A DNA stretch of 64,000 bases from Verrucomicrobiota bacterium (GTDB lineage: Bacteria > Verrucomicrobiota > Verrucomicrobiia > Verrucomicrobiales > DEV007). Below, one piece after another: positions 50,370-61,573 of this stretch. Within the stretch, counting starts at the first letter, position 1, and each line of letters opens with the position of its first letter. Location of the stretch: positions 118,177 to 182,176 of the forward strand of contig JAHDID010000004.1 in assembly GCA_020630975.1 (NCBI GenBank), written 5' to 3'. The notes below the pieces were generated by a model, which saw only the letters and a list, made by a program, of their open reading frames with translations, was not told the DNA's origin and made no database searches. The translations under genes were made by a program, and so were the position numbers.

Positions 50370-53276
50370 ATGGATTTGGAACCCTCTACGGCGATTAATT
50401 TCATTTGGATCGGCATGTGCGCCCTTTTGGTGCTCTTGATGCAGGCTGGCTTTCTCTGCCTTGAGTCAGGTCTGACTCGTACGAAAAATAACATCAACGT
50501 GGCGCTGAAGAATCTTTCCGACCTCGGCGTCAGTATTCTGATCCTCTGGGGATTTAGCTACGGCTTCATCTTCGGCGACTCGATGTTTGGCATCTTTGGC
50601 ACCTCACAGTTCTTCCCATCGTTTGCCTCCGATGAGGGTGAAGCGATCTGCTTCTTCGTCTATCAGGCACTTTTCTGCGGCACGGCAGTCACCATTCTCT
50701 CCGGTGCTACGGCGGAGCGCATGCAGTTTCGTTCCTACATCTTTTTCGCGATTATCATTTCCGGCCTCATTTATCCTGTTTGTGCCCATGCCAGTTGGAA
50801 TGGCGCTGGCTGGCTGGCAAAAATGGGCTTTGTCGACTTTGCCGGTGGAACCGTAGTGCACTCGGTAGGAGGTTGGGTATCGCTCGCTGTCCTACTGCTC
50901 ATCGGGCCTCGTTTGGGAATCTATGAAGGTGGCAAATACCGCCATGTGAATGGATCAAACCTACCCACCGCCATGCTCGGCATCCTCATCCTGTGGTTCG
51001 GCTGGTTCGGGTTCAATGGAGGTAGCTTTTTTGAACTCAACAAAAACGTTCCCGGCGTGCTGTTGGTCACCATGTTTGGCGGAGCTGGGGGCGTCGTCGG
51101 TTCTCTGGCATTCGAAGCTTTCCGCAATGACCGCATCAATGTCATGAACGTCATGACTGGCTGTATCGCCGGTCTCGTGGCTATCACTGCCGGCGCACAT
51201 GCTATCTCTCCGATGTTCGCCATCCTAGTCGGTGCCACCGGCGCCATTGTAGCCAATTTCTCTGCTGTGCTACTCCGGCGGCTACGTATCGACGATGCTG
51301 TAGAGGCGATCCCAGCCCACCTCTGCGCCGGTATCTGGGGCACACTGGCCGTCGGTATCTTTGGCGACCTATCGATCCTCGGCACCGGACTCAGCAGGAT
51401 CAATCAGATCGGGGTCCAAGGCCTAGGCATCCTGTACACAGGTTTGGTCGCATTCGGCCTTTCCTTCGCGATTGGCAAGACCATCAACCGATTCAGAAGT
51501 TTACGAGTCTCCGAAGAAGACGAAAAGGTCGGCCTAAATATCTCCGAGCACAATGCGGCAACCGACTTCCACGACCTGTTCATCACCATGCAGGATCACT
51601 CCCAACTCAAGGATCTGAACTCCCGCATCCCTGAGGAGCCATTTACCGAGGCCGGCATGGTAGCCAATCTCTATAACCGAGTGCTCAACGCACTCGAAGC
51701 GGCAGTGAATCATACCCACACCGTGGTCAATACCGCGATGGACGGCATCGTGACTATCAGCAAGGATGACCTGACCATCCAGAGCATAAACCCCGCAGCG
51801 GTCGCAATCCTCGAACAGCCGACCGAAGCAATCGTCGGCGGAGAGATCTCATCTTTCTTCCGTATCGGCAATGAAACCTCTCAGGGCGAAAATCGCGATC
51901 AGCTGCGCAGAATCATCCCATCGGTGGATAGCAATGGCACCTGCCTAGCTGTCTGGGGCAAACGCAAGAATGGCCAAAGCTTTCCACTAGAACTCACTCT
52001 AGCAGAGGCAGTAGACACCAATGAAGCCTTCTACGTCGGTGTCTTCCGCGATATGACAGAGCGCTACCAAGCCGAGCTCCGCCTCATGCAGGAGAAAGAG
52101 AAAGCCGATCGCGCCAACAAGGCTAAGAGCGAATTCCTCGCCAACATGAGCCACGAGCTGCGCACACCGCTAAACGCCATCATCGGCTACAGCGAGATCC
52201 TCGAGATGGAGGTCGAAGAGGAAGAGGAACTGAAAACCATGTGTGATGACCTGAAAACCATCAACAACGCAGGCCACCACCTCCTCTCCATCATCAATGA
52301 CGTGCTGGATATCTCCAAAATCGAGGCTGGCAAAATGGACGTGCTCATCGAGCCATGTGAGGTGGGCAATTCCCTGATCGCCGTCTGCGACACCATCCAG
52401 CCCAAGGTCGCGGAGCGGAACAATAAACTGGTCCGCCGCTTCGATATTGATGATCTAGGCTCGATCTCTACCGACGAGACCAAGCTCAAGCAGATCCTGC
52501 TCAACTTGATGAGCAACTCCGCGAAATTCACCAAAGGCGGCTACATCGAACTAGCAGCCGCCAAATTTTTCGACCAACCGACTGACTGCGAGTGGGTCCA
52601 CATCCGAGTCAGCGATACCGGCATCGGCATGACTCAGGACCAGTTGGGCAAAGTCTTCGAAGCCTTTACCCAGGCCAGCGCTGGCACCACCAAAGAATAC
52701 GGCGGCACCGGCCTCGGCCTGACCATCTGCCAAGCCTATGCCAAGATGCTGGGCGGCGAGATCACCGTGCAGAGTGAACCTGGAGTCGGCACCGCGCTGA
52801 ATGTCTATCTACCCGTGAATGGCCCAGGCGAAAACATCGACTACGATAAGATCCGCGCCGGAGCTCTGCAGCACCGCATGGATGATGTCCCAGTGAGAAA
52901 GGTCGTCGCTCTGATCGATGATGATGTCGACACCACCGCACTCTATGGCCGCTATCTGGAAAAAGCTGGCTACGAGTGCATCATCATCAATCAAGGGACC
53001 AGAGCCATCATGGAGCTAAAGACCAAAACACCAGATCTGATCATACTAGATCTCGTCATGCCAGGCGCCGATGGCCATGCCGTGCTCAGCCAGGTCCGCA
53101 CCCACCCTCGCCTGCTCTCCACACCGGTAGTCGTGCTCAGTGCCGAGGCCGAGAAGTTTCACGGTCGTCTCGATCAGGTGCAAGATGTGGTCAAAAAACC
53201 CATCAGCCCAGAGGAGCTCGTGCTGAAAACCGAGCAATGGCTCAATGCCACCGACGACCTCGCTTTGTCCAACTGA
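50370..53276 (+). CDS. Ammonium-transporter-like hybrid sensor kinase (Amt-PAS-HK-REC)
   Basis: A 968-residue fusion. Residues 1-385 are a complete Amt domain with 11 helices; the twin-histidine sites are visible ([13 protein letters not shown] near 155, and AIPAHLCAG near 315). After a linker come a PAS domain (about 445-565), a HisKA domain with phospho-acceptor His in [14 protein letters not shown] (near 594), a HATPase domain (DTGIGM and GGTGLGL, to about 815) and a receiver with Asp in [10 protein letters not shown] (near 893). Amt domains fused to kinases are known ammonium sensors. It should sense external ammonium and relay phosphate, possibly to the divergent receiver protein. Confidence 0.94.
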   Translation: MDLEPSTAINFIWIGMCALLVLLMQAGFLCLESGLTRTKNNINVALKNLSDLGVSILILWGFSYGFIFGDSMFGIFGTSQFFPSFASDEGEAICFFVYQALFCGTAVTILSGATAERMQFRSYIFFAIIISGLIYPVCAHASWNGAGWLAKMGFVDFAGGTVVHSVGGWVSLAVLLLIGPRLGIYEGGKYRHVNGSNLPTAMLGILILWFGWFGFNGGSFFELNKNVPGVLLVTMFGGAGGVVGSLAFEAFRNDRINVMNVMTGCIAGLVAITAGAHAISPMFAILVGATGAIVANFSAVLLRRLRIDDAVEAIPAHLCAGIWGTLAVGIFGDLSILGTGLSRINQIGVQGLGILYTGLVAFGLSFAIGKTINRFRSLRVSEEDEKVGLNISEHNAATDFHDLFITMQDHSQLKDLNSRIPEEPFTEAGMVANLYNRVLNALEAAVNHTHTVVNTAMDGIVTISKDDLTIQSINPAAVAILEQPTEAIVGGEISSFFRIGNETSQGENRDQLRRIIPSVDSNGTCLAVWGKRKNGQSFPLELTLAEAVDTNEAFYVGVFRDMTERYQAELRLMQEKEKADRANKAKSEFLANMSHELRTPLNAIIGYSEILEMEVEEEEELKTMCDDLKTINNAGHHLLSIINDVLDISKIEAGKMDVLIEPCEVGNSLIAVCDTIQPKVAERNNKLVRRFDIDDLGSISTDETKLKQILLNLMSNSAKFTKGGYIELAAAKFFDQPTDCEWVHIRVSDTGIGMTQDQLGKVFEAFTQASAGTTKEYGGTGLGLTICQAYAKMLGGEITVQSEPGVGTALNVYLPVNGPGENIDYDKIRAGALQHRMDDVPVRKVVALIDDDVDTTALYGRYLEKAGYECIIINQGTRAIMELKTKTPDLIILDLVMPGADGHAVLSQVRTHPRLLSTPVVVLSAEAEKFHGRLDQVQDVVKKPISPEELVLKTEQWLNATDDLALSN

Positions 53277-53285
53277 TAGAATATT

Positions 53286-53306
53286 GGGGGAAACTTCCAA
53301 TCCCCC
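53286..53306 (+). terminator. Weak hairpin after the sensor kinase gene
   Basis: GGGGG (53286-53290) and CCCCC (53302-53306) can pair around an 11-base loop just after the stop of the sensor kinase gene. Only TCTT follows, so it is a weak terminator at best. Confidence 0.35.
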
Positions 53307-53380
53307 TCTTGAAAGCCGTATAAAGTCTGCCATCCTCTTCAGGCTCATTTCGCTAGCGCGGAGGAGCAACCCATAGGGAA

Positions 53381-54577
53381 ATGGCAGAGCAAAAAGACCT
53401 AGCACAAACGGCGATCCTCGCTCTCGAGGACGGGACAGTTTATGAGGGAGTCGCCTTCGGTGCAAAGACCGTGGCGACCGGAGAGATTTGTTTCAACACG
53501 TCGATGACAGGCTACCAGGAGATCCTCACCGATCCCTCCTACCGTGGTCAATTCGTCACCCTGACGTGCCCACTCATCGGCAACTACGGCACCACCCCAG
53601 TCGATGCTGAGAGCGGCGAGGTACACGCCCGCTGCCTAGTGATCGAGGAGCTCTGCGAAGTGCCCAGCAACTGGCGCAGCACTGCGAGTCTGGGAGAATA
53701 CCTAGAGACAGCAGGAGTGCCCGGTATCCAGGAGATCGACACCCGAGCCCTGACCAAGCACCTGCGCGAGTCCGGAGCCATGCGCGCCTGCGTGTGCACC
53801 GATGGCAGCCTGACCGCTGAGCAAGCTGTCGAGCAGGCCAAAAATGCGGCCGATATGGCAGGAGCCGACTTTGTCAAAGAAGTGACCACGACTGAGACCT
53901 ACCAGTGGGACCCCGATAGCACCGAGAGCCGCGAGTGGACGATCATCAATCCCTCGTCCGGTGAAGAGCTCATCGAAGAAAATGGTGAGCAATACCGCAA
54001 GCTAGATCCGCCCAAGTACAAGATCGTGGCCTATGATTTCGGCATCAAGCGCAACATCCTGCGCTACCTACGCCGCTGCGGCTTCGATGTGACCGTGGTC
54101 AACAGCCGCACCCCAGCTGCCGATGTGCTGGCACTCGATCCCGATGGCATCTTTCTCTCCAATGGCCCTGGCGACCCGGCTGCTCTGGACTACATCCACA
54201 GCGAGATCAGCCAGCTCATCGAGAAAAAGCCGATCTTCGGCATCTGCCTAGGTCACCAGATCTTGGCCCACGCCTTTGGCGGAAAGACCTTTAAACTCAA
54301 ATTCGGACACCGCGGTGGCAACCACCCTGTGAAGGACCTACGCAGCGGCAAAATCTCCATCACCTCGCAGAATCATGGTTTCGCCGTGAATGCAGACGAC
54401 CTCCCAGAGGATATCGAGGTGACTCACATCAATCTCAACGACCAGACCGTGGAAGGCATGCGTCATAAGAAATTCCCCGTATTTTCGGTCCAATATCACC
54501 CCGAAGCAGCTCCTGGACCCCACGATGCGGAATATTTTTTCCAAGAATTTGCTAATCTCATTGATCAGACACGCTAA
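53381..54577 (+). CDS. carA: Carbamoyl-phosphate synthase small subunit
   Basis: A 398-residue CarA, which hydrolyses glutamine and passes ammonia to CarB for carbamoyl phosphate, the start of pyrimidine and arginine synthesis. The N-terminal CPSase domain has FNTSMTGYQEILTDPSY (residues 37-53 region). The C-terminal GATase has the LSNGPGDP loop, catalytic Cys in FGICLGHQ (near 288) and the His-Glu pair in QYHPEA. There is a GGAG-type ribosome site upstream (GCGGAGGAGC). carB is not adjacent. Length is normal. Confidence 0.97.
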   Translation: MAEQKDLAQTAILALEDGTVYEGVAFGAKTVATGEICFNTSMTGYQEILTDPSYRGQFVTLTCPLIGNYGTTPVDAESGEVHARCLVIEELCEVPSNWRSTASLGEYLETAGVPGIQEIDTRALTKHLRESGAMRACVCTDGSLTAEQAVEQAKNAADMAGADFVKEVTTTETYQWDPDSTESREWTIINPSSGEELIEENGEQYRKLDPPKYKIVAYDFGIKRNILRYLRRCGFDVTVVNSRTPAADVLALDPDGIFLSNGPGDPAALDYIHSEISQLIEKKPIFGICLGHQILAHAFGGKTFKLKFGHRGGNHPVKDLRSGKISITSQNHGFAVNADDLPEDIEVTHINLNDQTVEGMRHKKFPVFSVQYHPEAAPGPHDAEYFFQEFANLIDQTR

Positions 54578-54601
54578 ACCACGCTAACATCTGCAGCAGA
54601 C

Positions 54602-55162
54602 ATGGCTAAAATCACAATCTTTGTACCCGATCACGAACCCGCAAGATATGGCCTCGGCGACGAGGAGCAGGTCACCATTGGTCGATCACCAGACTGTGAC
54701 ATCATCGTAGAGCACTCTTCGGTATCGAGTCTTCACGCCTACATCCGCCGCATCGGCGCGGGTCTCCACGTGCTAGTCGACAATGGCTCGACCAACGGCA
54801 TCTTCCTAGAGGGTGAGCAAGTCTCCGAAGCACCTCTGTCGAATGGAGCCAGCTTCCAGATCGGCTCAGTGCCCGCTGCATTCGAGGCAGACGGTGCGGA
54901 GGCCACCGAGCAGCCTGCTGCCGCCGAGGAGCCCGCCGCAGGCGCAGGTATCGGCGAGTCCACAGGTGGTAGCTATGGGGCCCCAGTCGCACCTATCGCC
55001 GAGAGCTCTGCACGTCCTGCAGGTTTCCGAGATCTATCTCCTATCGAAAAAATCGAAAAGAAAGATTCCATGGCACAGATCGCCATGATCATCGGAGTGA
55101 TCGGTATCATCGCGGCTATCGGCCTAGTGATGATGACCGTCATGATGAAGGTCGAGATCTAG
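54602..55162 (+). CDS. FHA-domain protein with C-terminal membrane anchor
   Basis: A 186-residue protein with an N-terminal FHA domain (about 10-95), which binds phosphothreonine peptides. The core motifs VTIGRSPDCDIIVEHSSVSSLHA (key residues G-R, S-S-x-x-H) and DNGSTNGIFLEG are intact. A low-complexity Ala/Glu/Pro linker follows, then one membrane helix (IAMIIGVIGIIAAIGLVMMTV) at the end, so the FHA domain is cytoplasmic. It lies 24 bases after carA. The partner kinase is not in the window. Confidence 0.9.
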   Translation: MAKITIFVPDHEPARYGLGDEEQVTIGRSPDCDIIVEHSSVSSLHAYIRRIGAGLHVLVDNGSTNGIFLEGEQVSEAPLSNGASFQIGSVPAAFEADGAEATEQPAAAEEPAAGAGIGESTGGSYGAPVAPIAESSARPAGFRDLSPIEKIEKKDSMAQIAMIIGVIGIIAAIGLVMMTVMMKVEI

Positions 55163-55200
55163 ATTTCTTACATCCCGTTATTTTTTACTAACTTCGAACG

Positions 55201-56551
<1,351 letters not shown>

Positions 56552-56589
56552 AAGATGGCCACTGCCTAGATCGTATCTCTTGCCCAGTC

Positions 56590-57309
56590 ATGCCCCACTA
56601 CGATCCAGAGCTACCGATACCCGAGCACGTCGCCATCATCATGGATGGCAACGGTCGCTGGGCGAAAGGCCGCGGCAAAATCCGAAACGAAGGCCACCGA
56701 GAAGGTGCCAAGTCCGTAGAGGCCGTGCTCGAGGCGGCCAAAGCCATCGGCATTCGCCACCTGACACTTTATGCCTTTTCCTCGGAAAACTGGAAACGGC
56801 CAGAGGATGAGGTGAGCGGCCTGATGGGTCTACTCAGCCACTTTCTCAAGCTGAAGACCCCGACGCTGATCAAAAACGATATCCGCCTGAAGGCCATCGG
56901 GGCCATCGACCGCTTGCCGCCTGCCAGTCGCAAGCAGCTCGACAAATCCATCGCCGACACGGCCCACTGCGAGAGCCTCACCTGCCACATCGCCCTCAGC
57001 TACGGCTCGCGCGAAGAGATCGTGCGCGCCACCCAGACGCTCATGCAGCGCGCTGCCGATGGCGAGATGACTCCTGAAGAGCTCAGCGTAGAAAATTTTG
57101 GCGATTACCTCTACACCAGCGAAGCACCCGACCCCGATCTGCTAGTGCGGACATCCGGCGAGTTTCGCATATCGAACTTTCTGCTCTGGCAGATCAGCTA
57201 CTCCGAGATCCACATCACCGATGTGCTCTGGCCCGACTTTCGCCATGAAAATCTGGAGCTAGCCGTAGCCGACTACCAAAAGCGCCACCGGCGATACGGT
57301 GGGCTGTAG
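56590..57309 (+). CDS. uppS: Isoprenyl transferase (undecaprenyl diphosphate synthase)
   Basis: A 239-residue cis-prenyltransferase that makes the C55 lipid carrier for peptidoglycan and surface glycans. Signatures: IIMDGNGRWAKGRG (catalytic Asp near residue 18), GHREGAKSVEAVLEAAK, LTLYAFSSENWKRP, and the C-terminal DPDLLVRTSGEFRISNFLLWQ (split: DPDLLVRTSGE, RISNFLLWQ). The region downstream converges on the GYF gene with 6 bases between. Confidence 0.96.
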   Translation: MPHYDPELPIPEHVAIIMDGNGRWAKGRGKIRNEGHREGAKSVEAVLEAAKAIGIRHLTLYAFSSENWKRPEDEVSGLMGLLSHFLKLKTPTLIKNDIRLKAIGAIDRLPPASRKQLDKSIADTAHCESLTCHIALSYGSREEIVRATQTLMQRAADGEMTPEELSVENFGDYLYTSEAPDPDLLVRTSGEFRISNFLLWQISYSEIHITDVLWPDFRHENLELAVADYQKRHRRYGGL

Positions 57310-57315
57310 AAAGTC

Positions 57316-57855
57316 CTACTCAGTAGCTAGAGCTTCCTCCATCTGCATCGAATCAAATTCAATCGCAGCTTCGTTCAGTGCCTCCCCGAAAGGGATAACG
57401 ACACTAAAAATATTCACAACGAGAATCACCGTGGCTAAGCTCCCCAGAACGATGCTAGCTACCGCTAACCCCTTACCTTGTAACTTGCCGCCCGAGTTAT
57501 TTATCACCTTTAGTGAAATACCTCCTAAACACACAGCAACAGGGCCAAGCATGTTCAACACAAAGCAAAACAGACCTACAATCCCCAATACCAGCGACCA
57601 CATCGCCAGATAGCTGGTTCTCTCGGGTTCCGAGTTCAGCTGATCATATGGCTCCTCCTTAGGGGCCTGCAGCGCTGCTATCAGAGGCGCATGCTCAGCT
57701 GCCACCTCCCAGTTAGCCATACCATCGGTCCACACTCGCTCATTAGGCTGCAGACTACCAAATCTGGCCATATTGACCAACTCTGAGAAGGGCACATGCC
57801 CTCCTTGTACCCCATTCGTGGTGTAATGATACTCAGTAAATGGCTGTGGTTGCAT
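57316..57855 (-). CDS. GYF_2 / DUF4190 membrane protein
   Basis: About 179 residues from ATG 57855; upstream in-frame codons to 57924 look non-native. The N-terminus is a GYF_2 domain (YHYTTNGVQGGHVPFSEL, VWTDGMANWEVAAEH), a small module common in Verrucomicrobiota and Planctomycetota membrane proteins. The C-terminal DUF4190-like part has two helices (WSLVLGIVGLFCFVLNMLGP, LAVASIVLGSLATVILVVNIF). Role unknown. Monocistronic; diverges from the M48 protease gene. Confidence 0.8.
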   Translation of the reverse strand: MQPQPFTEYHYTTNGVQGGHVPFSELVNMARFGSLQPNERVWTDGMANWEVAAEHAPLIAALQAPKEEPYDQLNSEPERTSYLAMWSLVLGIVGLFCFVLNMLGPVAVCLGGISLKVINNSGGKLQGKGLAVASIVLGSLATVILVVNIFSVVIPFGEALNEAAIEFDSMQMEEALATE

Positions 57856-57970
57856 GTGTCTCAATAATTGAAGCAGTAAAGGTCCCGCACTTTGACCCCG
57901 CACCAAAAAACACGAATCAAACACTGCGAAACCTTTAAATTGTATTAAAATTATATAAAATATAATTTAA

Positions 57971-59812
57971 ATGGATTTCTTTGAAAGTCAAAGACAGGCA
58001 AGGCAGCTAAGCCGAAAGCTGATGAAGCTGTACGTGCTCGTCACGATCGCGACTGCCGTGCTGGGCGGTTGCTTCATCGGCTTCTTTGTGTGGATATTTG
58101 GTCTGCCCAATATCCTAGTTTGCGTGCTCATCGGAACGATCATCATGCTTGGAGCGATCTCTGGGATAGCCATCAAAATTTACAAAAATTTCCAAGCGCA
58201 AAATGCCGATACCTTTTCGCTCAGAATCATCAGTCGAAAGATCGAGGGGAAAGAACTCGCGCGCGGTAAAGGCAAACTTCGAAATATCGTAGAGGAGATG
58301 GCCATCGCCGCTGGCATCGCCCCTCCCAAGGTCTATGTCCTCGAGAATGAGCCTGTCATCAATGCATTTTCCATCGGCCAAAACTCAGCTAGCGCCATGC
58401 TCTTTGTGACCCAAGGCTCCATCGATCAGCTATCTCGAGATGAGTTGCAGGGAATGATCGCCCACGAGTACGGACACATCATCAATGGCGACCTCGAGCT
58501 AGCCACCCGAGTGATCGCTCTTACTTTTGGCTTTTTGATTCCCCTTGCCGCTTCCTTTTTTCTAGCTATGCCATTGATGATCATTTTTGGGATCGGTTTG
58601 CTACTGATCATGCAGATCAATGGCTCGATGCTGCGGCAGCGTGATTACCTGGCAGATGCGATCGCAGTCCAACTGACCCGCAACCCAGACGGAATTGCTG
58701 GTGCCATCAAAAAAATCGCTCCCAAAGGCAGTTCGAAAATCACTACAAAAATATCCTTCGGCGCAGGTATGTTTATGTTTGGGCCAGATAACGAAGGCTT
58801 TGTCAAAGCACACCCATCGCCCTCCAACCGGATAGCTCGGATTATATCAGGTTGGGATGGCGATCTCACTCCTCGGAGGAGCATCCCCACCAAAGGCAGG
58901 TCCGTACCACCACCCCTAGAAGCATTACCAGCTCCTGCACCAGCTGCGACTCAGCAGGGCCCATCCCGCACAGAGCCGAGCTGGGCCTCCAGTCCTGCTC
59001 CCGCTCCCGAGCCGACTACCATCCCAGATCCAGCCGCCACTAGCAGCCACCACGCCCTCCCTCCAGTGTGGCTCGATGCGACCCGAGAGCCTATGCATGC
59101 CGGCACGCTGGTGCTAGCACTGCTACTGTCCACCGACGAGAGATGGACGGCAGCTCAGCTAGCCGACATCACCCGCGTGTCGCCAGATCTCCCTGGCACC
59201 ATTCATCAAGTCGCCTCGGCTGCAGTAGCTCTATCATCTGCAGAGAAACTAGCCCTGGCCAACCTATCGATCCCAGCCCTCCGCGAAATCGGTAAAGACG
59301 AATACATCCGATTTCGCAGCCTCTCCGAGCGGCTCATCGCTAGCGATGGCCAAGTCGATCTATTCGAACTCGCTGTCGGAAAGATCTTCACCCACAGTCT
59401 CGATAGCTATTACCATACCACGCCGCAAAGATCGTCCAAACCTACCAGCCGCAATGAAGTCGCCAAGGCCGCTGGCCTGCTGATCAGTATGGCTGCACAC
59501 GGAGCTACCGACGACATGGACAGAAACCAAGCCTACATCGACGGGCTAAACGTGTTCCAAAAACGCACTCACATCCAGCTCCCGCGTACACCCACTAACC
59601 ATTGCTCAATCGCAGAGATCAGCCAAGCCATCGACAAAATCGAAAAAGCCGCACCTGATAACCAGGCCGCGACATTAGAAGCCTGCAGGGAGGCATTGCG
59701 CGCCCAGAAGAACAACATCGACGATAGTAAAACCGAGCTACTCTATGCACTAGCCGGTGCGATCGACTGCCCGATCGCTCTAGGACTGGACGAACTACTG
59801 ACCACTAGCTAG
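57971..59812 (+). CDS. M48-family membrane zinc protease
   Basis: A 613-residue protein with two N-terminal helices (about 15-70), an M48 peptidase domain and a long C-terminal extension. The zinc motif is HEYGH (near 164-168) with a downstream Glu/Asp in RQRDYLADAIAVQLT, and NAFSIGQ precedes as in HtpX-like enzymes. Two more helices follow the zinc motif (LIPLAASFFLAMPLMIIFGI). Pro/Ala-rich linker at about 300-370, then a helical C-terminal domain (about 380-610) not usual in HtpX. Likely a membrane-protein quality-control protease. Confidence 0.9.
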   Translation: MDFFESQRQARQLSRKLMKLYVLVTIATAVLGGCFIGFFVWIFGLPNILVCVLIGTIIMLGAISGIAIKIYKNFQAQNADTFSLRIISRKIEGKELARGKGKLRNIVEEMAIAAGIAPPKVYVLENEPVINAFSIGQNSASAMLFVTQGSIDQLSRDELQGMIAHEYGHIINGDLELATRVIALTFGFLIPLAASFFLAMPLMIIFGIGLLLIMQINGSMLRQRDYLADAIAVQLTRNPDGIAGAIKKIAPKGSSKITTKISFGAGMFMFGPDNEGFVKAHPSPSNRIARIISGWDGDLTPRRSIPTKGRSVPPPLEALPAPAPAATQQGPSRTEPSWASSPAPAPEPTTIPDPAATSSHHALPPVWLDATREPMHAGTLVLALLLSTDERWTAAQLADITRVSPDLPGTIHQVASAAVALSSAEKLALANLSIPALREIGKDEYIRFRSLSERLIASDGQVDLFELAVGKIFTHSLDSYYHTTPQRSSKPTSRNEVAKAAGLLISMAAHGATDDMDRNQAYIDGLNVFQKRTHIQLPRTPTNHCSIAEISQAIDKIEKAAPDNQAATLEACREALRAQKNNIDDSKTELLYALAGAIDCPIALGLDELLTTS

Positions 59813-59844
59813 GCTGGGAGGTCCTACCTAGGACACCCATCCCA

Positions 59845-60477
59845 ATGTGCAATCTCTACGACATCGGCCCTAGCCAGGGCAAACGCCAGGAATCCATCTG
59901 GGAGCAGATCGTCTTTCGCGGGCTCACCCAGCTGCGCACCAAGTCCATCGGCATCCGCAAAACCGACCCTGGCCTGGTACTACTCTCCGAGACCGAGCAC
60001 ACCACCATGCGCTGGGGATTCCTTCGCGCCTTTAATCCCGCCATCAACAACGCCCGCAGCGACAAGCTAGCCACCGGCATGTGGCAGGCAGCCTGGAGCC
60101 AGGGTCGACGCTGCATCATACCCGTCGCCGGCTACTACGAGTGGACTGGCCCAAAGGGACAGAAACAGACCCATCACTTCTCCGCTCTGCAGCCCGATCG
60201 CTGGCTGTGGGCCGCAGGTATCTGGGAAGAACACCCTGAGGCAGGCCCCTGCTACTCGATGATCACCACCTGCCCCTCACCCAAAACGGGACCCTATCAC
60301 GACCGAATGCCAGCTCTCCTACCCGAAGATAGACTGGCTCACTACCTCACCACTTCCGATCCCAGAGACATCCTACTGCCCTCGCTCGATCTCAGCATCG
60401 CTCCGTGTGAGAATCCTTTGATCAAAGAGAAGCAGCCGACAAAGCCTGCTGTCGAGCAGCTAGAGCTGTGGGACTGA
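59845..60477 (+). CDS. SRAP-domain protein (HMCES/YedK family)
   Basis: A 210-residue SRAP protein that cross-links to abasic sites in single-stranded DNA and shields them. The catalytic Cys is residue 2 (MCNLYDIG), which fixes the start. The other active-site parts are the Asn/Arg in NNARSDKL, the Glu in AGYYEWTG and the His in YHDRMPALL. It starts 33 bases after the protease gene. Its last 56 bases overlap the convergent gene at 60422. Confidence 0.93.
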   Translation: MCNLYDIGPSQGKRQESIWEQIVFRGLTQLRTKSIGIRKTDPGLVLLSETEHTTMRWGFLRAFNPAINNARSDKLATGMWQAAWSQGRRCIIPVAGYYEWTGPKGQKQTHHFSALQPDRWLWAAGIWEEHPEAGPCYSMITTCPSPKTGPYHDRMPALLPEDRLAHYLTTSDPRDILLPSLDLSIAPCENPLIKEKQPTKPAVEQLELWD

Positions 60478-60898
60478 GCTGTGGCGCGGATGGATCTCGA
60501 TAGTCGAGGATGTATCCACAGCTGTCCGGATTCCGGATCTCGATGATCTCTAGATACTTAGCTGCAGCGAGCACTTGCTTCTTGCTGATCGGCAAATCAA
60601 AACTCTTCATCCCCTCGTCGCTAGTCACCCCTACGATACGCAGCAGTTTGATCGAATTCAGCACTCCTCCATTGGGCACAGTCTCGGGGATCACATGGTA
60701 GGCGCCCACCTCATAAGCAGCAGCTGACGTCGCCGCTATGATCTGAGCATTTCGTTTGGCAGAGTCCTCCTTAGCCTGTTTCGAGAGTTTTGAAAAAGCA
60801 AACCCTCCTAGCACAGCCACGAGAGTGATCACAGCCATCATAGCACTCGATCTTCCAGAGGAGTTGGATTGGGATTTTGATTTTGAAAAAGACTTCAT
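60422..60898 (-). CDS. Small membrane-anchored protein of unknown function
   Basis: 158 residues: a Ser/Lys-rich start (SFSKSKSQSNSSGRSS), one helix (MMAVITLVAVLGGFAFS, near 20-37) and a mixed soluble domain to the C-terminus. I do not recognise it. It overlaps the SRAP gene tail-to-tail by 56 bp, so its last 18 residues or so are coded by the complement of that gene. A shorter true gene product is not excluded. Confidence 0.6.
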   Translation of the reverse strand: MKSFSKSKSQSNSSGRSSAMMAVITLVAVLGGFAFSKLSKQAKEDSAKRNAQIIAATSAAAYEVGAYHVIPETVPNGGVLNSIKLLRIVGVTSDEGMKSFDLPISKKQVLAAAKYLEIIEIRNPDSCGYILDYRDPSAPQLSPTALAARQQALSAASL

Positions 60899-61201
60899 TT
60901 GGAGTTGGGTTTGGGCTGCTCTCTGTCAGAAATTCGGGCTATAGGGGTATCTTATTTGTTACACTGAGGGTTATTTTTGCGAAAATTATCATTTCCTGCA
61001 CTATTATCGCACACACTGTTATAAAAATCAATAAAAATTGTAAAATTGATAAATCAGATTCGAGAAAATGAGCTTCCTTAACTTTTGAGATGGATAGGAC
61101 CTGAAATTATTCGCCGATGCCCTACTCGCAGATTTAGCCCCTCCTGAATAACAAATTTTCACTTTTTCGTGGAACTAACTGATTATCATTATCTTAATCG
61201 G

Positions 61202-61459
61202 CTTGTTTCCAAAGTGCCGGAGGCACGACAGAAAATAGCCGGTGGTGAAACCACCGGAAACAAGTCCAGAACCATTTTCAGTCCCGGTAGGGACGACAGA
61301 AGCGCGCCTAAGCCAATCGACGGCAAACCATTATTCCATTCGGTAAGGAAATAGCCCGCTTCTGTCGTCCCTGCCGGGACTCGCCTGATGAGACGCTAGA
61401 AATCCGGTGGTGTAGCGCAGCGAAACCACCGGCTATTTTCTTTCGTCCCTCTGGGACGA
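61202..61459. repeat. REP/BIME-like cluster of GC-rich palindromes
   Basis: Several palindromes in mirrored order. CTTGTTTCC (61202) pairs with GGAAACAAG (61256). CCGGTGGT-gaa-ACCACCGG (61239-61257) and a longer-loop copy (about 61404-61432) flank GTCCCGGTAGGGAC (61281). That unit with GACAGAAGCG is matched in reverse by CGCTTCTGTCGTCCC (from 61357) with one mismatch over 24 bases. GAAAATAGCCGGTGG (61231) is mirrored by CCACCGGCTATTTTC. This is the layout of REP/BIME elements mobilised by Y1 (RAYT) transposases; no such gene is in the window. Confidence 0.8.
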
Positions 61460-61511
61460 CTCGACCTAGAGGGTTTTAAGTTTCTCTCAACTTTGCTTCG
61501 GCCTCGCAGAT

Positions 61512-61567
61512 TTAGACCCTATTGAATAAAAATCGTACCCTATTGAATTTTTTCGGTACCCTATCCC
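61512..61567 (+). repeat. Tandem GTACCCTATTGA-type repeats, 21-bp spacing (site 3)
   Basis: Three units: AGACCCTATTGA (61514), CGTACCCTATTGA (61534) and GGTACCCTATCCC (61555). The shared ACCC begins at 61516, 61537 and 61558, exactly 21 bases apart. The last unit ends 6 bases before the ATG of the condensation-domain gene at 61574, as at site 1. Confidence 0.82.
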
Positions 61568-61573
61568 AACATC

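Larger units (their letters stand above)
60899..61573. other. Long intergenic region with REP-like cluster and 21-bp repeats
   Basis: 675 bases without a gene. 60899-61200 is AT-rich with nothing recognisable, 61202-61459 is a palindrome cluster, 61460-61511 is plain, and 61512-61567 holds the third set of 21-bp repeats. The two repeat types are described separately. Confidence 0.7.
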
